Shown here piece after piece: positions 60,321-64,000 of a stretch of 64,000 nucleotides of DNA (positions are counted from its first letter, which is position 1; every line of letters starts with the position of its first letter). The DNA comes from CAVZXS01 sp963779325. Lineage in GTDB: Bacteria; Bacteroidota; Bacteroidia; Chitinophagales; Chitinophagaceae. The notes below the pieces were generated by a model, which was not told the DNA's origin, searched no databases, and worked only from the letters and a program-made list of their open reading frames with translations. A program made the translations under genes and the position numbers. The stretch is from positions 1 through 64,000 of the forward strand of contig CAVZXS010000026.1 of assembly GCA_963779325.1 (NCBI GenBank), in the 5' to 3' direction.

Positions 60321-60662
60321 TTATCGATCATCTTTCCAAACCAATTTTACAAAAACAGCTTTCTGAAAAAAATCAGTACACTTCATATCGCCCTTACCGG
60401 TAATGCCGCCACCCGGCGCACATATATAATTACAGTTTTCATCAAAAAGCTCTGTATATTGATCGCAGCAATCGGAGGAAAACAGGTAAACCGTTTTATC
60501 ATTATACCTGTATTCTTCTACTGATGCCGGCGGGTTCCAACGAGATTGGTTTTTTATTTTTTGTATTTTATTACTGATACATTGGGGTACTCCTTCCAAT
60601 TTGGTTTTTTTGCAGGAAGAGAAAAAAATCAGCAATGCAACAGCGGCCATTATTTGTTTCAT
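60321..60662 (-). CDS. DUF6970-like small lipoprotein
   Basis: This 113-residue protein has a signal peptide ending in FFSSC (Cys17) and KKTKLEG. The conserved body CISNKIQKIKNQSRWNPPAS, VYLFSSDCCDQYTELFDENC and GGGITGKGDMKCTDFF matches the pattern of DUF6970 proteins of Bacteroidota, with paired cysteines. It is probably a periplasmic lipoprotein of unknown function. It begins the three-gene lipoprotein group, 21 bases upstream of the nonsense-bearing gene. Confidence 0.75.
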   Translation of the reverse strand: MKQIMAAVALLIFFSSCKKTKLEGVPQCISNKIQKIKNQSRWNPPASVEEYRYNDKTVYLFSSDCCDQYTELFDENCNYICAPGGGITGKGDMKCTDFFQKAVFVKLVWKDDR

Positions 60663-60820
60663 TATCGGTTGATTTTAATTATTGACAACACGCTGTACAT
60701 CTTCGTTGCTCCGTATCATTTTCTTCACACGAATACCGGGATTACAACGTGTGTTTCAGCAGCAATTTTATATACCGGGGCCTTTTTTGGCTAACTCTTA
60801 ACTATTTTAACTCAATGCCT

Positions 60821-60828
60821 TACATTTG
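60821..60828 (+). promoter_or_regulatory. Candidate -7 box TACATTTG for psd
   Basis: This is an exact TAnnTTTG match 17 bases before the psd ATG at 60846. No convincing -33 TTG was found at the normal spacing. It suggests a leader of only about ten bases. Confidence 0.45.
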
Positions 60829-60845
60829 CTTTTCAAACCCTACTA

Positions 60846-61502
60846 ATGACCATACACAAGGAAGGATATAAATCGATTGCCCTCAGCACTATTGTATTCG
60901 GATTACTAAACCTGCTTTCTTTTTATTTACTCAGCTACAAATACCCGGCCATCAGTTGGTTTATTTTTGTTGTCACACTGGGTCTTTTGTTATTTATGGT
61001 TTCTTTTTTCAGAATACCGGCACGCCAATTAACCGTACAGGAAAATGCGATAGTAGCTCCCGCCGACGGCAAGGTAGTAGCCATAGAAGAAGTACAGGCC
61101 GATGAATATTTTACCGACCGCCGTATACAGGTTTCTATTTTTATGAGTCCGCTCAATGTACATGTTAATCGCAATCCCGTAGCCGGGGAAGTGGTATACA
61201 GCAAATATCATCCGGGTAAATATTTAGTAGCCTGGCATCCCAAGTCGAGTACCGAAAACGAAAGACACAGTGTAGTATACAGAACTGGCGGTAAAGAAAT
61301 TTTAGTAAAACAAATTGCCGGCGCACTGGCCAAGCGTATTGTAAATTATTTACAACCGGGACAAAAAGTAAATCAAACCAACGAAATGGGTTTTATAAAA
61401 TTTGGCAGCCGTATAGATTTATTATTGCCTTTGGATGCGGTAATAAAAGTAAAAATAGGCGACAAGCCGCAGGGTGGGGTTACCGTGGTGGCGACTTGGT
61501 AA
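60846..61502 (+). CDS. psd: Phosphatidylserine decarboxylase (short type)
   Basis: This 218-residue membrane-associated enzyme has two N-terminal membrane helices (VFGLLNLLSFYLL, WFIFVVTLGLLLFMVSFF). Typical sequences VAPADGKVVAIEEV, QVSIFMSPLNVHVNRNPVAG and GFIKFGSRIDLLLP follow. Ser188 of the GS pair is the site where the proenzyme cleaves itself to form the pyruvoyl group. It converts phosphatidylserine to phosphatidylethanolamine. A phosphatidylserine synthase is usually nearby but is not in this window. Confidence 0.91.
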   Translation: MTIHKEGYKSIALSTIVFGLLNLLSFYLLSYKYPAISWFIFVVTLGLLLFMVSFFRIPARQLTVQENAIVAPADGKVVAIEEVQADEYFTDRRIQVSIFMSPLNVHVNRNPVAGEVVYSKYHPGKYLVAWHPKSSTENERHSVVYRTGGKEILVKQIAGALAKRIVNYLQPGQKVNQTNEMGFIKFGSRIDLLLPLDAVIKVKIGDKPQGGVTVVATW

Positions 61503-61579
61503 AGCCTCCGCAAAATTCGATCCGCTTGGGAACCCTAAATGGGGCTATAGATTCCTGCAAACCGAAGATACCTTTATTA

Positions 61580-62290
61580 TTAAAAAATTCCTTCCAACTC
61601 TTTTAGCGAGTAAATCGTATAGGTAGGCAATTTATTATCAACAACCGGTACCGGTTCGTTTGTTAAATGATTTACATGCACCTGGTCGATACCGGCATTT
61701 ACCGCCCCTGCTATATCTACATCAATGGTATCACCAATCATAATACTATGTTCGGGCAAGGCGCCCGTTTTTTGAAAAGCGAATTCAAAAATTTCCTTAT
61801 TGGGTTTCAGGCTGTTGCTTCCTTCCGATGTTATTACCTCGGTAAAATATTTATCAAGACCCGAATATTTTAATTTGCTGTGCTGCGTTTTTTCAAACCC
61901 GTTGGTAATAAGATGCAGTTGGTAATTTTTCTCCGTTAAATAATCCATGATTTCTATACAATGCGGAAATAAAATAGTACGGGTAGGCAGCAGGTCAAGA
62001 AATTGCACATTCATTTTTTCCGCCAGCGCTTCATCGGCTATTTTAAAATCAAGCAGGGCGAGCCGCATTCTTTTTATCCGCAATTCATCCTGTTTAATAA
62101 AACCTTTCCGATAGCGCTCCCACAGCATTTCATTATATAACAGGTAGTTTTTATAAAACAGGTTAAAATCATCAACGCCCCTTTCTTCCAGTTTCAAGGA
62201 GGAATACAATTCTTCCAGTGTAGCCCGGGCATTACTTTCAAAATCCCAAATGGTATGATCAAGGTCGAAGAACAGGTGCCGGTATTTCAT
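61580..62290 (-). CDS. yjjG: YjjG-family HAD nucleotidase
   Basis: This 236-residue HAD-superfamily phosphatase has the catalytic motif FFDLDHTIWDF (Asp9, Asp11), motif II LHLITNGFEKTQ, motif III Lys in SNSLKPNKEIF and motif IV IMIGDTIDVDI. A large helical cap lies at residues 20-110. The YjjG group dephosphorylates noncanonical pyrimidine nucleotides such as 5-halogenated and methylated dUMP. It is a single gene convergent with psd. Confidence 0.88.
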   Translation of the reverse strand: MKYRHLFFDLDHTIWDFESNARATLEELYSSLKLEERGVDDFNLFYKNYLLYNEMLWERYRKGFIKQDELRIKRMRLALLDFKIADEALAEKMNVQFLDLLPTRTILFPHCIEIMDYLTEKNYQLHLITNGFEKTQHSKLKYSGLDKYFTEVITSEGSNSLKPNKEIFEFAFQKTGALPEHSIMIGDTIDVDIAGAVNAGIDQVHVNHLTNEPVPVVDNKLPTYTIYSLKELEGIF

Positions 62291-62335
62291 TCGGAACTTT
62301 ATTTAAAGTAAAAATGCAAAGGAAAGGAAAAATAG

Positions 62336-63088
62336 TCAAACTGATTTTAAACGTTCCATTACTTCTTCTTTTCTTCTTCGGGATATTTCCACTCTTGAGC
62401 CGTCTGACATGGTCAGCATACCCTCTGCATGATAATTTATAACATGTGCTTTATTCACAAGGTGCGATTTGTGTATCCGGATAAATCCATGGCTTAGCAA
62501 TATCTCTTCATATTCTCTCATGGTACGGGATGTAAGGAGGCTTGACTTATCAGTAAAAAAGAACTTAGTGTAGTTGCTTACTCCTTCCAAACGTATAATT
62601 TCTTCGGGCTTATAAAAGAAAGTTCCCTGTGTAGTGGCTAATGCCAGTTTAAAATCTTTTTTATCATGCACATTTAAATTGTACATAAAATTATTATACA
62701 GTTGCGGGTTACCGGTAATACCGGTTTCTTTCTGTATAAAGCGATCAAACCCGTTTCTCAACTCGTCAGCATCAATAGGTTTTAATAAATAATCCAATGC
62801 ACTAAAGCGGATAGCCTCAATGGCATATTCATCATGTGCAGTGGTAAAAATAATATTGAAATTTATTTGCGGCACTTGTTTTAATAATTCAAAGCCGCTC
62901 ATCAACGGCATTTGTATATCTATAAATAATAATTGCGGCTGAAAATCTTTCAATAAAAACAATCCTTCGTACGGATCATTAGTTGCTTTCAATTCAGTAA
63001 TCTCCGGCAAATAATGCTTTATCATCAGCGACAGGGTTTTGACCGCGGCCGGCTCATCATCTATTATCAGTGCTTTAATCTTGTTCAT
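62336..63088 (-). CDS. LytTR-family response regulator
   Basis: This 250-residue protein has a receiver domain with the acidic IDDEP pair, phosphoacceptor Asp57 in LLFIDIQMP and Lys of LKPID. A LytTR DNA-binding domain follows from about 145 to 248 (IIRLEGVSNYTKFFFTDK, FIRIHKSHLVNKAHVI, DGSRVEISRRRKEEVMERL). It should act as a DNA-binding regulator partnered with the adjacent sensor kinase, whose stop codon is two bases upstream. Target genes cannot be deduced. Confidence 0.93.
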   Translation of the reverse strand: MNKIKALIIDDEPAAVKTLSLMIKHYLPEITELKATNDPYEGLFLLKDFQPQLLFIDIQMPLMSGFELLKQVPQINFNIIFTTAHDEYAIEAIRFSALDYLLKPIDADELRNGFDRFIQKETGITGNPQLYNNFMYNLNVHDKKDFKLALATTQGTFFYKPEEIIRLEGVSNYTKFFFTDKSSLLTSRTMREYEEILLSHGFIRIHKSHLVNKAHVINYHAEGMLTMSDGSRVEISRRRKEEVMERLKSV

Positions 63089-63090
63089 AA

Positions 63091-64000
63091 TTATCTGCCT
63101 CCTATAAATATTTTTAAAGCTACCTGTGTACCCTGCACCAGGCCCGTTACATCGGTAATATCCAGTACAGTTACTTCAAACTGCTTATCGTACTGCTGTT
63201 GCAGCAATTGCAGCCGTTGCTCTACTATCGACATCCCCTTTGACTCATGACCGCTTTCAGTTCCTTTGTTATTCTTTTTAAGTTTGGCTGACGCATTTCT
63301 TCCAATGCCATTATCCCTTATTGTAGCCAGCAGTATATCGTCTGTATACAAATCAAATTGAATATCCAGATTTCCGGCACTTGGCTTTGGCATCAAGCCG
63401 TGCCAAATGGCATTTTCAACAAAAGGTTGGAGCATCATTGGAGGAATTTTAATTTCTGTAGGGTCAATTTCGTCAATCATGTTGATGCAGTAAGTAAAAT
63501 TATCGCCAAAACGAAGCTGTTCTAATTGCAGGTAAGCGCTGAGAATTTCAATTTCTTTTTCTAAAGAAATAAAACTCTGATTACTGCAATTTAAAATATC
63601 CCTTTGCAGTTTCGAGAATTTAGAAAGATATTTATTGGCTTCTGTGACATTGCCCTGCAAGATATACTGCTGTATGCTGTTGAGTGCATTAAAAATAAAA
63701 TGAGGGTTCATCTGCATACGCAGCGCTGTAAGCTGCGATGTGGCAAAATCTTTATTCAGCCGCAGCACTTCCATTTCTTTTTCTTGCGTTTGCTTTTCAG
63801 CATTGATTGTTTCAATTTTACCGGCGCAAAGAGCGGCAATTGTTTGAAGGATTTGCAAATGCCGGTCGGTATAAAAATTCTTTTGAGCATGTTCACTGTC
63901 TATCACACCGGTTACCACTCCATTAATAATAACAGGTATGGCAATTTCAGAAAATCGCCTGACGTCATCAACAATATACCGTTCATCCAATGCAGTATCT
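63091..64000 (-). CDS. LytS-type sensor histidine kinase, N-terminus cut off by window edge
   Basis: The visible 303 or so residues hold the C-terminal part of a GAF-like domain (IAIPVIINGVVTGVIDSE), a coiled-coil linker and a His_kinase domain with the phosphohistidine in RMQMNPHFIFNALNSIQQYI. An HATPase domain follows with the N-box PFVENAIWHGLMPK and GIGRNAS. It should autophosphorylate and pass the phosphate to the regulator encoded immediately downstream. The reading frame is still open at base 64000, so the start and any sensor region are missing. Confidence 0.9.
   Translation of the reverse strand, partial: DTALDERYIVDDVRRFSEIAIPVIINGVVTGVIDSEHAQKNFYTDRHLQILQTIAALCAGKIETINAEKQTQEKEMEVLRLNKDFATSQLTALRMQMNPHFIFNALNSIQQYILQGNVTEANKYLSKFSKLQRDILNCSNQSFISLEKEIEILSAYLQLEQLRFGDNFTYCINMIDEIDPTEIKIPPMMLQPFVENAIWHGLMPKPSAGNLDIQFDLYTDDILLATIRDNGIGRNASAKLKKNNKGTESGHESKGMSIVEQRLQLLQQQYDKQFEVTVLDITDVTGLVQGTQVALKIFIGGR

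Overview
The window looks like a chromosomal segment from a Bacteroidota bacterium, most likely in or near the Chitinophagaceae. The evidence is a GldF/GldG pair, a C-terminal domain of the type IX secretion (T9SS) sorting kind, a UpxY-type NusG paralogue leading an exopolysaccharide locus, many short lipoproteins with an SCKK-type lipobox, TAnnTTTG promoter boxes and a lack of Shine-Dalgarno sequences. No rRNA, tRNA, CRISPR array, phage or insertion sequence was recognised.

From 108 to about 23.3 kb, one long minus-strand array encodes an exopolysaccharide or capsule system. In transcription order it holds a hexapeptide acetyltransferase, UpxY antiterminator, Wza-like export lipoprotein, Wzc-like tyrosine autokinase (split by a one-base frameshift), WbpP-type epimerase, FkbM methyltransferase, RfbB, RfbA, UDP-glucose dehydrogenase, UDP-xylose synthase, Wzx flippase, two tandemly duplicated glycosyltransferases, a secreted DUF4838 protein, a methyltransferase, an asparagine-synthase homologue, two more glycosyltransferases and an acyltransferase. 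No Wzy polymerase, priming transferase or RfbC/RfbD is visible, so these lie outside the window. A TAnnTTTG box followed directly by an 8-bp hairpin marks a probable promoter and leader in front of upxY.

From 23.3 to 41.3 kb the genes are mostly housekeeping or poorly characterised: a DUF5009-like acyltransferase, gldFG with a divergent T9SS-type cargo gene, a HerA/YjgR ATPase, small lipoproteins, an orphan OmpR-type regulator, RidA, the fused gamma-alpha subunit of a 2-oxoacid:ferredoxin oxidoreductase without its beta partner, a YitT membrane protein, a tandem pair of DUF3857/transglutaminase-like proteins (the second lacking the catalytic residues) and a TIGR00266 protein. From 41.3 to 50.3 kb there are a KdnB-like dehydrogenase, a nested REP-like palindrome region, a GH32 fructosidase with an MFS sugar porter, kdsB, an SH3 protein, a fatty-acid-hydroxylase-family protein, a decayed DUF2007 gene and dnaN.

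From 50.5 to 57 kb lies the most unusual part. A protein with a YbjN/chaperone-like domain is followed by a trypsin-like protease that has no signal peptide and carries a zinc ribbon and a second YbjN-like domain. Next come a 1135-residue secreted mosaic protein with several internal repeat families and an eCIS-core-like HELAH segment, and a small secreted coiled-coil protein that shares a C-terminal tail with it. From 57 kb to the end are recX, an omega-amidase carrying an in-frame intergenic-type repeat, nagA, three lipoprotein genes (one with an early stop codon), psd, a YjjG-type phosphatase and a LytTR/LytS two-component pair whose kinase runs off the right edge.
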